Below, piece after piece: positions 44,981-52,433 of a stretch of 52,433 nt of DNA; within the stretch, counting starts at the first letter, position 1, and each line of letters starts with the position of its first letter. Source of the DNA: an uncultured Bacteroidota bacterium (GTDB lineage Bacteria; Bacteroidota; Bacteroidia; Flavobacteriales; Flavobacteriaceae); contig CACLQX010000002.1 in NCBI GenBank assembly GCA_902609185.1, positions 1 to 52,433 on the forward strand, in the 5' to 3' direction. The notes under the pieces are model-generated. The model had not been told where the DNA came from. It was given only the letters and a program-made list of their open reading frames with translations, and did no database searches. The translations under genes and the position numbers were made by a program.

Positions 44981-46283
44981 TTCGTTTAATCTTAGCTCCT
45001 ATTGAGGATAATCTATCATCAATCAGCTCATATCCCCTATCAATCTGCTCAATGTTATTAATTACACTTGTCCCTTTTGCAGACAAAGCTGCAATTAATA
45101 AAGATATTCCGGCCCTAATATCTGGTGATGACATTTTAGTGGCCTTTAATCTTGACTTAAAATTATGACCAATAACTACAGCTCGGTGAGGATCACAAAG
45201 TATTATTTTAGCGCCCATATCAATTAACTTATCTACGAAGAACAAGCGACTTTCAAACATTTTTTGATGAATCAAAACGCTCCCTTTAGCTTGAGTAGCA
45301 ACTACAAGAATTATACTTATTAGGTCTGGCGTAAAAAGTGGCCACGGCCCATCCGAAATAGTAAGTATACTACCATCAATATTATTTTGAATCTCATAGC
45401 CGTTTTTATGAGCTGGAATTGTTATATCATTTCCACTTATGCTATATTTTACTCCGATTTTTGAAAAAACTGACAGTATTTGTTCCAATGATTCAATATT
45501 AACATTCTTAATAGTTAATTCACTTCTTGTCAATGCTGCCAATCCAATCCAACTTCCAATTTCTATAATATCTGGCTGGATAGTATGTGAACAACCTCCA
45601 AGTTTATCTACACCTATTATATGCAATAAATTTGATCCAATACCATTAATTGAAGCTCCCATTGAAATCAACATTGAACACAATTGTTGTATATATGGCT
45701 CGCACGCAGCATTATAAATAGTGGTTTCTCCCTCTGCAAGCACTGATGACATAATAATATTAGCTGTTCCCGTAACAGATGGTTGATCCAACAAAATTTT
45801 ACAACCCTTTAATATCTTGCTTTCAATTTTATATTTCTTATTTTCCTTATCGTAAGTGAAATTACCACCTAATTTGATCAAGTTCTCAAAATGAGTATCT
45901 AGTCTTCTTCGACCAATTTTATCACCCCCTGGCCTAGGTATTGATGCTACACCAAATCTGGCTAATAATGGTCCAACAATCATTATGGAACCTCTCAAAC
46001 TTTTTCCTTTTAATTCAAAATCTTCAGTATTCAAATAATTTAAATCAATATCATTTGATTCAAATTCAAAGGTGCTTTTTGAAGTTTTCCTAACCTTAAC
46101 GCCGAGCGATTTTAATAAATCAATAAGTTTATTTACATCAATTATATCTGGAACATTTTTTATTATTATCTTTTCTTTTGATAATAAAACAGCACAAATA
46201 ATTTGTAAAGCTTCGTTTTTGGCACCCTGTGGATGAATCGTACCAGATAATTTTTTTCCACCAACTACCTCAAAAGAGCTCAT
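44973..46283 (-). CDS. murA: UDP-N-acetylglucosamine 1-carboxyvinyltransferase MurA, C-to-D active site
   Basis: A 436-residue enzyme adding enolpyruvate to UDP-GlcNAc, the first committed step of peptidoglycan. HPQGAKNEALQ, the GRRRLDTH loop and SVTGTANIIMSS are conserved. The residue matching E. coli Cys115 is Asp121 (PGGDKIGRR), a natural variant that gives fosfomycin resistance in other bacteria. Its ATG overlaps the DUF4290 stop (TAATG). Confidence 0.95.
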   Translation of the reverse strand: MSSFEVVGGKKLSGTIHPQGAKNEALQIICAVLLSKEKIIIKNVPDIIDVNKLIDLLKSLGVKVRKTSKSTFEFESNDIDLNYLNTEDFELKGKSLRGSIMIVGPLLARFGVASIPRPGGDKIGRRRLDTHFENLIKLGGNFTYDKENKKYKIESKILKGCKILLDQPSVTGTANIIMSSVLAEGETTIYNAACEPYIQQLCSMLISMGASINGIGSNLLHIIGVDKLGGCSHTIQPDIIEIGSWIGLAALTRSELTIKNVNIESLEQILSVFSKIGVKYSISGNDITIPAHKNGYEIQNNIDGSILTISDGPWPLFTPDLISIILVVATQAKGSVLIHQKMFESRLFFVDKLIDMGAKIILCDPHRAVVIGHNFKSRLKATKMSSPDIRAGISLLIAALSAKGTSVINNIEQIDRGYELIDDRLSSIGAKIKRII

Positions 46284-46921
46284 TACTTCCTTTTATAATT
46301 TCGATACGATTTTTTACCCTTTTTTGATGACTTGGTAAATCTTTTATTAGACATTATAATCAAATTCTTTGATTCCGTAAGTGGTTTTGAGCTATCATTT
46401 AGTTGGATTTTTCCGTCGGATAACTCTAACAAGTGCTGAAAAATTACTTTATCATCAACTGTATCTTTATTCCAAGTTAAAAAACATTTTTTCATATGAT
46501 TCGCTATGACATAAATCAATTTCTCCTTCAACTCACCATCTTCCCAATTGTTTGCCACATCAATCATCTTTTTTATATTATTTCCATAAAATCTATACTT
46601 TGGATAATTTTGAGGGTAATTCAGCTTTTGTGGTTTCTCCTCTAGTAACTCTTTCTCTGGTTTATTAAACGGTGAATCGACGTCAAGCTTAAACTCAGAC
46701 ATTATGAATAGCTGATCCCAAAGTTTATGCTGAAAATCAGCAACATCTCTTAAGTGAGGATTTAAGTTGCCCATTACTCCAATAATGGCCTTTGCCATAT
46801 CATTTCTTTCAGACTTGTTTTTACATTCAACAGCTTGATTAACCATTTTTTGAATATGTCTTCCATACTCAGGAATAATCAAATTAACTCTTTCACTGTT
46901 ATACTCTAGGGAATCAATCAT
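46283..46921 (-). CDS. DUF4290 domain protein
   Basis: A 212-residue, mostly helical protein matching the Bacteroidota DUF4290 family: LEYNSERVNLIIPEYGRHIQ, NLNPHLRDVADFQHKLWDQLF, PKYRFYGNNIKKMI. The last 25 residues are very basic (KRFTKSSKKGKKSYRNYKRK). The function is unknown; constant linkage to murA suggests an envelope or division role, which is inference only. The ATG at 46921 lies five bases after a TATTTTTG element. Confidence 0.85.
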   Translation of the reverse strand: MIDSLEYNSERVNLIIPEYGRHIQKMVNQAVECKNKSERNDMAKAIIGVMGNLNPHLRDVADFQHKLWDQLFIMSEFKLDVDSPFNKPEKELLEEKPQKLNYPQNYPKYRFYGNNIKKMIDVANNWEDGELKEKLIYVIANHMKKCFLTWNKDTVDDKVIFQHLLELSDGKIQLNDSSKPLTESKNLIIMSNKRFTKSSKKGKKSYRNYKRK

Positions 46922-46926
46922 TATCT

Positions 46927-46934
46927 CAAAAATA
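46927..46934 (-). promoter_or_regulatory. -7 promoter element for DUF4290 - murA, leaderless spacing
   Basis: The minus strand reads TATTTTTG, then five bases, then the ATG. The expected transcription start falls at or within two bases of the start codon. Confidence 0.6.
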
Positions 46935-46948
46935 ATGGAATTTTTTTA

Positions 46949-47233
46949 CTAAAGAGATATTATTCCCTCAATTTTAGAAACTGATTTATAAATTTTAATT
47001 ACGTTATCTGCTGATGGAACTTTAACACTAATCGTAAAAGAAACATACTTTGAATTTGAAGATATTCTCTCTTTTGAGGATAATGCCCTAGAATCAAAGA
47101 AAGATTTGAGTTCATTTCTCTTTTCCTGTGTGTTCTCAACTATAAATTTAAATAGATAATTTGTTGGCCAAGTGTGACATTCATCAAGTCTCTCTTTCAG
47201 TTCTCTATAAAAAATTTCTGATGATTTTGTCAC
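46949..47233 (-). CDS. DUF493 family protein (YbeD-like)
   Basis: A 94-residue ACT-like alpha/beta protein: FYRELKERLDECHTWPTNYLFKFIV opens the fold and YVSFTISVKVPSADNVIKIYKS forms the central strands. The family has no agreed function. The start is GTG at 47233, exactly four bases after a TATATTTG element, as in tgt. It is transcribed toward DUF4290 with its own promoter. Confidence 0.85.
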   Translation of the reverse strand: MTKSSEIFYRELKERLDECHTWPTNYLFKFIVENTQEKRNELKSFFDSRALSSKERISSNSKYVSFTISVKVPSADNVIKIYKSVSKIEGIISL

Positions 47234-47237
47234 AATT

Positions 47238-47245
47238 CAAATATA
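47238..47245 (-). promoter_or_regulatory. -7 promoter element for DUF493, leaderless spacing
   Basis: The minus strand reads TATATTTG, then AATT, then the GTG start codon: the same geometry as upstream of tgt (26939-26946). Confidence 0.65.
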
Positions 47246-47286
47246 GTAACAAATTATAGTTTTATTTTTATAAAAATTTATGGTTA

Positions 47287-47817
47287 ATGTCTAATAAAGT
47301 TTTGATAACTGGTGGACCTGGAACAGGAAAAACATCTATAGCTAAAGAACTATCAAATCGGGGTTATTTCTGTTTTCCAGAAATTGTAAGAAATTTAAAA
47401 TCCTCTAAGCGAAATCAAGGTATAAATAATTATTTTGACTCTAACCCTGTAGAATTCACAGAAAAATTATTTGAATTGAGAATTAATCAGTACAAAAAAA
47501 AAATAAATGCTGACACTATTTTTTATGACAGAGGACCGATCGACTCTTTAGCTTATCTTCACTACAAGGGTATAAATTATCCTGACAAACTAATTGATAA
47601 TTCAAAAATTATTAATTATGATTTTTGCTTTATTGCTAATCCATGGGAAAAAATATATGTTAATGATGAAATCAGAGAAGAAACTTTTGATCAATGTAAA
47701 ATCATAAATAAAAGCATCATATCAACATATGAATATTTTGATATTGATTTAATAAGTTTACCATGTGAATCTATTAATGATAGGGTTGAGTTTATTTTAG
47801 AAAAATTAAAAACTTAG
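47287..47817 (+). CDS. NadR/AAA-type ATPase of unknown function
   Basis: A 176-residue P-loop protein of the AAA_28 type: Walker A GGPGTGKTSIAKEL (about 8-21), a FYDRGPIDSLAYLHY segment resembling the Walker B region of NadR-like kinases, and a lid with EIREETFDQC. Family members phosphorylate small molecules such as nicotinamide riboside; no substrate can be assigned. It is followed by fmt after 2 bases, so the two are likely co-transcribed. Confidence 0.8.
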   Translation: MSNKVLITGGPGTGKTSIAKELSNRGYFCFPEIVRNLKSSKRNQGINNYFDSNPVEFTEKLFELRINQYKKKINADTIFYDRGPIDSLAYLHYKGINYPDKLIDNSKIINYDFCFIANPWEKIYVNDEIREETFDQCKIINKSIISTYEYFDIDLISLPCESINDRVEFILEKLKT

Positions 47818-47819
47818 TT

Positions 47820-48752
47820 ATGAATGTTATTTTTATGGGAACACCTGATTTTGCTGTAGATAGTCTTAATTCTATATATAAATCAAGCCATAATCTATGT
47901 TGTGTGGTTACAATACAAGATAAAAAAGTGGGCAGAGGTCAAAAGATTAGCAAAAGTGCAGTAAAAAATTATTGTATTTCTAATGGAATTAAGTTTTTGC
48001 AGCCTTTGCACTTGGATGACGATGATTTTATTAACGAATTAAAAAGTTTTAATGCAGACATTTTTATAGTAGTTGCCTTTAAAATTTTACCTGAGAATAT
48101 TTGGACTATACCAAAAAAAGGCACAATAAATATTCATGCATCAATACTTCCTAATTTAAGAGGTGCTGCACCTATTAATTGGGCTATAATTTATGGATTA
48201 AAAAAAACAGGTCTAACTAGTTTTTTTATAAACAATGGTATTGATACAGGTGATGTAATAATTCAAGAGGAGATTGACATCAATGAAAATGATACGTATG
48301 AAATAATATACCAAAAACTAAAAAAACTTAGCTCAACTTTTATTTTAGAATCAATTAAGGCAATAGAAAGCGGACTTAAACCAAAAATTCAGTCAAAAAT
48401 TAAATCAGAATTTTTAAAAGCACCTAAACTTGATAAAGAAAATACAAGAATAAAATGGAACGATACAGGTAATAATATTAATAATTTAATTAAAGGTTTA
48501 TCGCCCTACCCTGGTGCCTGGTCAATTATAAAATCAAATGGAATTAGGGTTAAAATAATAGACTCAGAATTTATTCCAAAACCAATTAATAGAAATACAA
48601 ATGGTTCACTTTTACCAAACAAGAAAGATTGTATGATTCAAGTTAAAAATGGTGTTATAAATGTGTTAAAGATTAAGGTTGAGGGTAAAAAAGAGCAAAG
48701 TGGTCGCGATTTTGTAAATGGTTATCAAGGAAAAGAAATATTATTTATTTGA
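47820..48752 (+). CDS. fmt: Methionyl-tRNA formyltransferase
   Basis: A 310-residue enzyme formylating initiator Met-tRNA with 10-formyl-tetrahydrofolate. The catalytic region HASILPNLRGAAPINWAI and the FINNGIDTGDVI motif are intact, and a C-terminal OB-like domain follows (about 205-310). The opening MNVIFMGTPDFAVDSL is typical. Its TGA overlaps the TTG start of yqgE. Confidence 0.95.
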   Translation: MNVIFMGTPDFAVDSLNSIYKSSHNLCCVVTIQDKKVGRGQKISKSAVKNYCISNGIKFLQPLHLDDDDFINELKSFNADIFIVVAFKILPENIWTIPKKGTINIHASILPNLRGAAPINWAIIYGLKKTGLTSFFINNGIDTGDVIIQEEIDINENDTYEIIYQKLKKLSSTFILESIKAIESGLKPKIQSKIKSEFLKAPKLDKENTRIKWNDTGNNINNLIKGLSPYPGAWSIIKSNGIRVKIIDSEFIPKPINRNTNGSLLPNKKDCMIQVKNGVINVLKIKVEGKKEQSGRDFVNGYQGKEILFI

Positions 48753-49294
48753 AAAAAGGAAATTTATTAATATCCAACTATACACTGATTAATGATCTAG
48801 AGTTTAATAGATCTGTTATTCTTCTTACTAGAGATGATAGTGAAGGGTCTATTGGATTTGTTATAAATAAAAAATCCTCTTATAAAATTTGTGATTTGGA
48901 CAAAGAATATAAAGATATTGAGGCCAAAATATATTACGGTGGGCCTGTAAGTGTTGATACAATTCATTTCATTCATAAGAAAAATAGTTTTGTGGTTGAT
49001 AGTGAAAAAATTTCAAATGAAATATACTGGGGGAAAGACTTTAATGAAATAATAAAACTGATTCGACTGAAAAAAGTCGACATTAATGATGTTAAGTTTT
49101 TTATAGGTTATTCTGGATGGGATTATGACCAACTTGGAAGAGAATTGGATGAAAATTCATGGTTAGTATTAAAAAACTATAACTCTAATGATATATTTAA
49201 AACTAAAAATGAATTATGGAAAAATAAATTGATAAGTTTTGGAGAGAAATATAAATTATGGGCTAATTCACCAGAAAATCCCAATTATAATTAA
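48749..49294 (+). CDS. YqgE/AlgH family protein
   Basis: A 181-residue protein with the DUF179 pattern: RSVILLTRDDSEGSIGFVINK, YYGGPVS, FFIGYSGWDYDQLGRELDENSW. No biochemical role is established. The start is TTG at 48749 (TTGA overlap with fmt). It converges on the class IV aminotransferase gene with a 4-bp overlap; the trio yqgE - aminotransferase - START-like is conserved in Bacteroidota. Confidence 0.9.
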   Translation: MKKGNLLISNYTLINDLEFNRSVILLTRDDSEGSIGFVINKKSSYKICDLDKEYKDIEAKIYYGGPVSVDTIHFIHKKNSFVVDSEKISNEIYWGKDFNEIIKLIRLKKVDINDVKFFIGYSGWDYDQLGRELDENSWLVLKNYNSNDIFKTKNELWKNKLISFGEKYKLWANSPENPNYN

Positions 49295-50115
49295 ATAGAA
49301 GCATTCAAAAGGTCTAATATTTTTTTTGTCAAATTAAATTTTAATTCATTTTTTCTGTATTTAGTGATTGAAAAAATACCTTGGATTGAGTTGCATCCAA
49401 AAATTTCATCAGCATCACTCAGTTCATAAGTGTTAACATCTCTTTCAACAATTTGTATATTATTTTTTTTAAGAATTCTAATGATATTTTTTCGCATAAC
49501 ACCATTTAAACACCCAGACTTCAGGTCGGGGGTAATAATGCAACTATCTTTAATTAAAAATATATTAGCATTTATTAGTTCACAAACCATTTTATCGTTA
49601 TTTAAAAGAATACAATTATGTAAATGATTTTCTTTTGCATAAATAGATGCAATTACATTAATAATTTTATTGTTTGATTTTATAGATGAAATTAATTGTT
49701 TGTCTAGGTAGTAGTCTTTAAATATATCAACCTCATATTCTTCTTGATGAATTACAAATTTATTTGATTCTAAATTCTCACAAGATATTAGAAATTTACA
49801 TTCATTTGAGACTGGTCTATACTTACCGGGTGAATTCCTGTAAACAGATAAACGAACTCTTGAACAACCATTTTTTGAAATGGCATTATGCAAGTTCATT
49901 ATATTTTTATCTAAAAACTCTGGTGTAAAATGATCAGGAATATCAATCCTACAAATTCTCATTGAAGAGATTAATCTAAAATAATGGTCTTCCCAAAAAC
50001 ATATTTTTCCTTCAATTATTCTAATTGATTCGAATACTGAATCACCATAGAGAAAACCTCTGTTATTTTCAATTTGATGCGATTGCTCTGTAAGTTGACC
50101 GTTAAAATTAATCAT
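49291..50115 (-). CDS. Class IV aminotransferase (PabC/branched-chain-like)
   Basis: A 274-residue PLP enzyme of fold type IV: NNRGFLYGDSVFESIRI near the start, the Schiff-base lysine in SIKSNN (about 146), and ELINANIFLIKD then TPDLKSGCLNGVMR. It could be 4-amino-4-deoxychorismate lyase, which supplies p-aminobenzoate to FolP, or a branched-chain or D-amino acid transaminase; the sequence does not decide. It lies 8 nt after the START-like gene. Confidence 0.85.
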   Translation of the reverse strand: MINFNGQLTEQSHQIENNRGFLYGDSVFESIRIIEGKICFWEDHYFRLISSMRICRIDIPDHFTPEFLDKNIMNLHNAISKNGCSRVRLSVYRNSPGKYRPVSNECKFLISCENLESNKFVIHQEEYEVDIFKDYYLDKQLISSIKSNNKIINVIASIYAKENHLHNCILLNNDKMVCELINANIFLIKDSCIITPDLKSGCLNGVMRKNIIRILKKNNIQIVERDVNTYELSDADEIFGCNSIQGIFSITKYRKNELKFNLTKKILDLLNASI

Positions 50116-50123
50116 TGGATTTA

Positions 50124-50507
50124 TTAAGTAGAGCCAATGACCTGCTTGAGATCAGAAATTTGACTCTCCCACAACATTTTTCCCTCCTCAACCTCATCTT
50201 CATCAGCAAAATCATAAATAACCAAAGAAACATCTTTAGTGAGTTCGTCAACAACAATATTTATTTCAAAAAAATAATCATCCTCATTTTCTAACCACCT
50301 AAACCTAACATACTTGTTGTTTTTAAATGAAATAAGTTCTGCTTTTTCTTCAGATCCGTCCCAAAAAAAAGAAAAAACCTTACCTCTTGAATTTACATTA
50401 TCGGCGAACCATTCGGATAAATTTGAGGCTGATGAGATATACTGATAAAGCATGCTTGGTGATGCTTGAATAGGAAACTCTAACTCATATTTTATTTTTT
50501 CTGACAT
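50124..50507 (-). CDS. START-like domain protein
   Basis: A 127-residue helix-grip protein of the flavobacterial START-like group: IKYELEFPIQASPSMLYQYIS, SNLSEWFADNV, then an acidic, strand-rich middle and a C-terminal helix KMLWESQISDLKQVIG. Ligand and role are unknown. The ATG at 50507 is preferred over a TTG three codons upstream. A 16-base A/T homopolymer lies 38-53 nt upstream of the start. Confidence 0.82.
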   Translation of the reverse strand: MSEKIKYELEFPIQASPSMLYQYISSASNLSEWFADNVNSRGKVFSFFWDGSEEKAELISFKNNKYVRFRWLENEDDYFFEINIVVDELTKDVSLVIYDFADEDEVEEGKMLWESQISDLKQVIGST

Positions 50508-50544
50508 CAGAGACAATATAATACTAATAAATCAAAATCAACAA

Positions 50545-50560
50545 TTTTTTTTTTTTTTTT
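50545..50560. repeat. 16-base poly(T)/poly(A) tract
   Basis: An uninterrupted run of 16 T (plus strand) lies in the divergent region between the START-like gene and the tRNA-Met promoter. It is the longest homopolymer I noticed in the window and could act as an UP-like element or a slippage site. Confidence 0.9.
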
Positions 50561-50568
50561 AAACAGTG

Positions 50569-50599
50569 TTTGACTGTAGTTATATTGTTTTTATATTTG
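50569..50599 (+). promoter_or_regulatory. Promoter of tRNA-Met
   Basis: A -33 TTTG (50569-50572) and a -7 TATATTTG (50592-50599) with a 19-nt spacer form a consensus Bacteroidota promoter, ending 9 nt before the tRNA. Confidence 0.85.
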
Positions 50600-50608
50600 A
50601 GATCTTTT

Positions 50609-50682
50609 GGCGAGGTAGCTCAGGCGGTTAGAGCGTCGGATTCATAACCCGGAGGTCGGGAGTTCAAGTCTCCCCCTCGCTA
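50609..50682 (+). tRNA. tRNA-Met, elongator type (anticodon CAT)
   Basis: Acceptor GGCGAGG pairs with CCTCGCT (G-T at 1:72); the anticodon loop is TTCATAA. The 11:24 pair is C-G, not the A-T of initiators, so this looks like an elongator; a lysidine-modified tRNA-Ile2 is the alternative. The last three bases also encode, on the other strand, the hisS stop. Confidence 0.9.
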
Positions 50683-52050
50683 CATCTTAGAAAATTCAGA
50701 AATAAATTTTTTGAATTTGAATAACTTTTCCTTTCCATCGTTCATTGATCTGATTTTAATCACTTCATTATCTTTTTCTTCTTGACCATAAATTAATACT
50801 GTTTGAAATTTGTTTTTGTTTGCAAAAGAAAACTGCTTAGATATTTTAACTGAATCAGGATAAATAAATATGCTTTTACCCTGACTTCTCAAACTCTCAA
50901 CAATATCCTCGAGATCATTGATGAAATCGGTATCAAAATTTATAACCAGAATATCATTTGAAGGATCTTTTAGTGGAGGGAAAATACCTTTTTCGTTCAT
51001 TAGTAAATGAATTCTTTCAAGTCCAAAGGATATTCCAATACCTGGTAAATTATCAACTCCAAAAGATTTTGTTAAATCTGAATACCTTCCACCTCCACCT
51101 AATGAACCTAAAGATGAATTAGGATGACTAATTTCAAATATTAATCCAGTGTAATAATTTAATCCTCTAGCTAAGGATAGGTCAAATTCAACCTCAACTA
51201 AATCATTTGAGTCTTTAATCAACCTATAAAATTGATTAATTTCTTCTATAGCAGCAATTGAGTTTGAATCTGTAAATTCTTCTGTAATCTTATTTATAAA
51301 ATCAGATAATTTCCCAGAAAATTCAAATAATTCAAACAAATCATCTAAATGCCTATCCTTAATGTTTAAATCCTTTTTAAGTGAATTTCTTAACTTATCT
51401 AATCCAATCTTTTCCTTTTTATCAACCAAAATTATAAACTCATTAAACTTATCTACCAGACCAATTTTTCTAGCAATAGAATTTAAAATTTCACGGTGAT
51501 TAACTTTAATTATAACGTCTTTTAAACCTAATTTTTTAAATATTTTTGAATAGATTTGAATCATTTCATATTCAAGAAATAAGGAATCAGAACCAATTAC
51601 ATCAGCATCACACTGAGTAAACTCCTGGAATCTTCCTCTTTGAGGCCTATCAGATCTCCATACTTTTTGAATTTGAAATCTTTTGAATGGAAAACTTATT
51701 TCATTAAAATGTTGTGAAACAAATCTCGCCAAGGGAACAGTTAAATCAAATCTAAGCCCCTTTTCACTAATTGATGATACAAATTGATTTAATTTTCCTG
51801 AGTACAGTGCCTTAATATCGGCCTTTTTTACTTTATCCCCACTATTAATAATATTAAATATGAACTTGTCGCCTTCGTCACCATATTTTTCATAAAGTGT
51901 AAGTCTTTTCTCCATTGAAGGGGTTTCTATTTCAGAATAGCCAAATGAAATAAAAACCTTTCGAATTGTATTTATGATGAATCTTCTTGAAAGCAATTCA
52001 ATAGGCCCATAATCTTTAGTCCCTTTTGGATTGATAGATTTATCTGACAT
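50680..52050 (-). CDS. hisS: Histidyl-tRNA synthetase
   Basis: A 456-residue class II synthetase. Motif 2 is KVWRSDRPQRGRFQEFTQCDADVIG; the histidine-specific motif is ARGLNYYTG; motif 3 GIGISFGLERI follows; a C-terminal anticodon-binding domain (about 365-456) ends the protein. It charges tRNA-His, encoded at 357-431. The TAG stop lies inside the 3' end of the convergent tRNA-Met gene, a 3-base overlap. Confidence 0.96.
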   Translation of the reverse strand: MSDKSINPKGTKDYGPIELLSRRFIINTIRKVFISFGYSEIETPSMEKRLTLYEKYGDEGDKFIFNIINSGDKVKKADIKALYSGKLNQFVSSISEKGLRFDLTVPLARFVSQHFNEISFPFKRFQIQKVWRSDRPQRGRFQEFTQCDADVIGSDSLFLEYEMIQIYSKIFKKLGLKDVIIKVNHREILNSIARKIGLVDKFNEFIILVDKKEKIGLDKLRNSLKKDLNIKDRHLDDLFELFEFSGKLSDFINKITEEFTDSNSIAAIEEINQFYRLIKDSNDLVEVEFDLSLARGLNYYTGLIFEISHPNSSLGSLGGGGRYSDLTKSFGVDNLPGIGISFGLERIHLLMNEKGIFPPLKDPSNDILVINFDTDFINDLEDIVESLRSQGKSIFIYPDSVKISKQFSFANKNKFQTVLIYGQEEKDNEVIKIRSMNDGKEKLFKFKKFISEFSKM

Positions 52051-52098
52051 TATAAGTCAAATATCACTCTTTTAGAAAAAATAAAAAAATAAAAGGAA

Positions 52099-52433
52099 TT
52101 ACTTTTCTTTTGAAATAACTTCGAATGATAATTCAAAGCTGACTTCTCTATGAAGTCTTATTTTAGCAGAGTACTTACCAGTTGACTTGATATTTGAAGA
52201 CAATATAATTTTGTTTTTTTCAACTTCATAACCCTCTTCTGAAAGTTGTTTTGAAATATCTGAGCTTGTAACTGATCCAAATAACTTGTTGGAATCAATG
52301 ACTTTGGCGGAAATACTTAATTCTAATTTTTCTAATTTTTTTTGAAATTTATTAGCTTCTTCAATTGCAACTCTATCCTTATTAGCTGATTGCTTTAATT
52401 TTTCATCCAGGGCTTTTTTGGCAGATATTGTAG
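52099..52433 (-). CDS. rplI: 50S ribosomal protein L9, C-terminal part
   Basis: The frame enters from the right edge and ends at TAA 52101-52099, giving the last 111 residues. It includes the connecting helix (rich in Lys/Glu, AIEEANKFQKKLEKLEL) and the C-terminal rRNA-binding domain with KLFGSVTSSDI and YSAKIRLHREVSFEL. The N-terminus is outside the window. It lies 48 nt upstream of hisS on the same strand. Confidence 0.93.
   Translation of the reverse strand, partial: TISAKKALDEKLKQSANKDRVAIEEANKFQKKLEKLELSISAKVIDSNKLFGSVTSSDISKQLSEEGYEVEKNKIILSSNIKSTGKYSAKIRLHREVSFELSFEVISKEK

Noticed and set aside
45439-45717. 92-residue frame opposite murA
   Set aside because: Antisense shadow of a conserved enzyme with no start context.
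50609-50682. Initiator tRNA-fMet
   Set aside because: The 11:24 pair is C-G and the anticodon stem lacks three full G-C pairs, so elongator features dominate.
1-52433. Proteorhodopsin, CRISPR array, insertion sequence, prophage or toxin-antitoxin system
   Set aside because: None found: no seven-helix retinal protein, no regularly spaced repeats, no transposase or integrase motifs. Gene content is syntenic housekeeping.

Overview
The window is a compact, AT-rich (about 30% G+C by eye) chromosomal segment of a Bacteroidota bacterium, most likely a marine Flavobacteriia member with a streamlined genome. Supporting this are Bacteroidota-restricted families (DUF4293, DUF4290, DUF6095, DUF2911, the START-like protein next to yqgE and a class IV aminotransferase), a bacillithiol gene, a split transketolase, zeaxanthin-type carotenoid genes, two photolyase/cryptochrome genes, promoters of the Bacteroidota type (-33 TTTG, -7 TAnnTTTG) and a near absence of Shine-Dalgarno sequences. 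Intergenic space is minimal, neighbours often overlap by 1-27 bp, and no gap exceeds 300 bp. I see no mobile element, CRISPR array, rRNA or prophage.

Layout. 1-478: tail of an unidentified gene, a CPXCG zinc-ribbon-like protein and tRNA-His. 478-4418 (minus): an operon DUF1599 - DppB-like permease - tpiA - clpS - gpx - bshB1. 4473-6114 (plus): folP and the diadenylate cyclase cdaA. 6094-8604 (minus): truA and an ABC exporter. 8653-11306: phosphoesterase, DUF4293, rho, rpsT and tRNA-Glu. 11366-15561: proS, then a Ser/Tyr-rich lipoprotein and an OmpP1/FadL-like outer membrane protein. 15596-22137 (plus): folE, cysS, yidD, lgt, DUF6095, thrS, infC, rpmI, rplT. 22129-26934 (minus): tgt, lptG-like, accA, dnaB. 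27026-30811: both transketolase subunits, an FKBP-like lipoprotein, a phosphoribosyltransferase and aroK. 30885-33797 (plus): tRNA-Lys, tRNA-Leu and crtI-crtB-crtZ, probably one transcription unit. 33790-36875: ribH, a TPR protein, recF, a DciA-like protein and ndk. 36937-39956 (plus): DUF2520, kdsC-like, a previously uncalled 27-residue membrane peptide and a sodium:solute symporter. 40801-44980 (plus): a five-gene light-related cluster (SRPBCC, SDR-like, class I photolyase, FeS-BCP-like photolyase, DUF2805). 44973-47233 (minus): murA, DUF4290, DUF493. 47287-52433: a NadR-like ATPase, fmt, yqgE, aminotransferase, START-like, tRNA-Met, hisS and the end of rplI.

How it fits together. Most genes are housekeeping: translation (four aminoacyl-tRNA synthetases, ribosomal proteins, IF-3, five tRNAs, tRNA modification), replication and repair (dnaB, recF, dciA), folate, flavin and shikimate supply, and the envelope (murA, lgt, lptG, kdsC). 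The distinctive theme is life in light: carotenoid synthesis, two photolyase-family flavoproteins, and, elsewhere in the window, genes for their likely cofactors (folE/folP for folate; ribH, whose product 6,7-dimethyl-8-ribityllumazine is the antenna of characterised FeS-BCP photolyases). The best candidates for something undescribed are the photolyase cluster, which pairs an SDR lacking its catalytic tyrosine with an FeS-BCP-like protein apparently missing two cluster cysteines; transcripts that appear leaderless, with start codons only 4-6 nt after the -7 element; an AUA start for infC; and the tRNA-crt arrangement.
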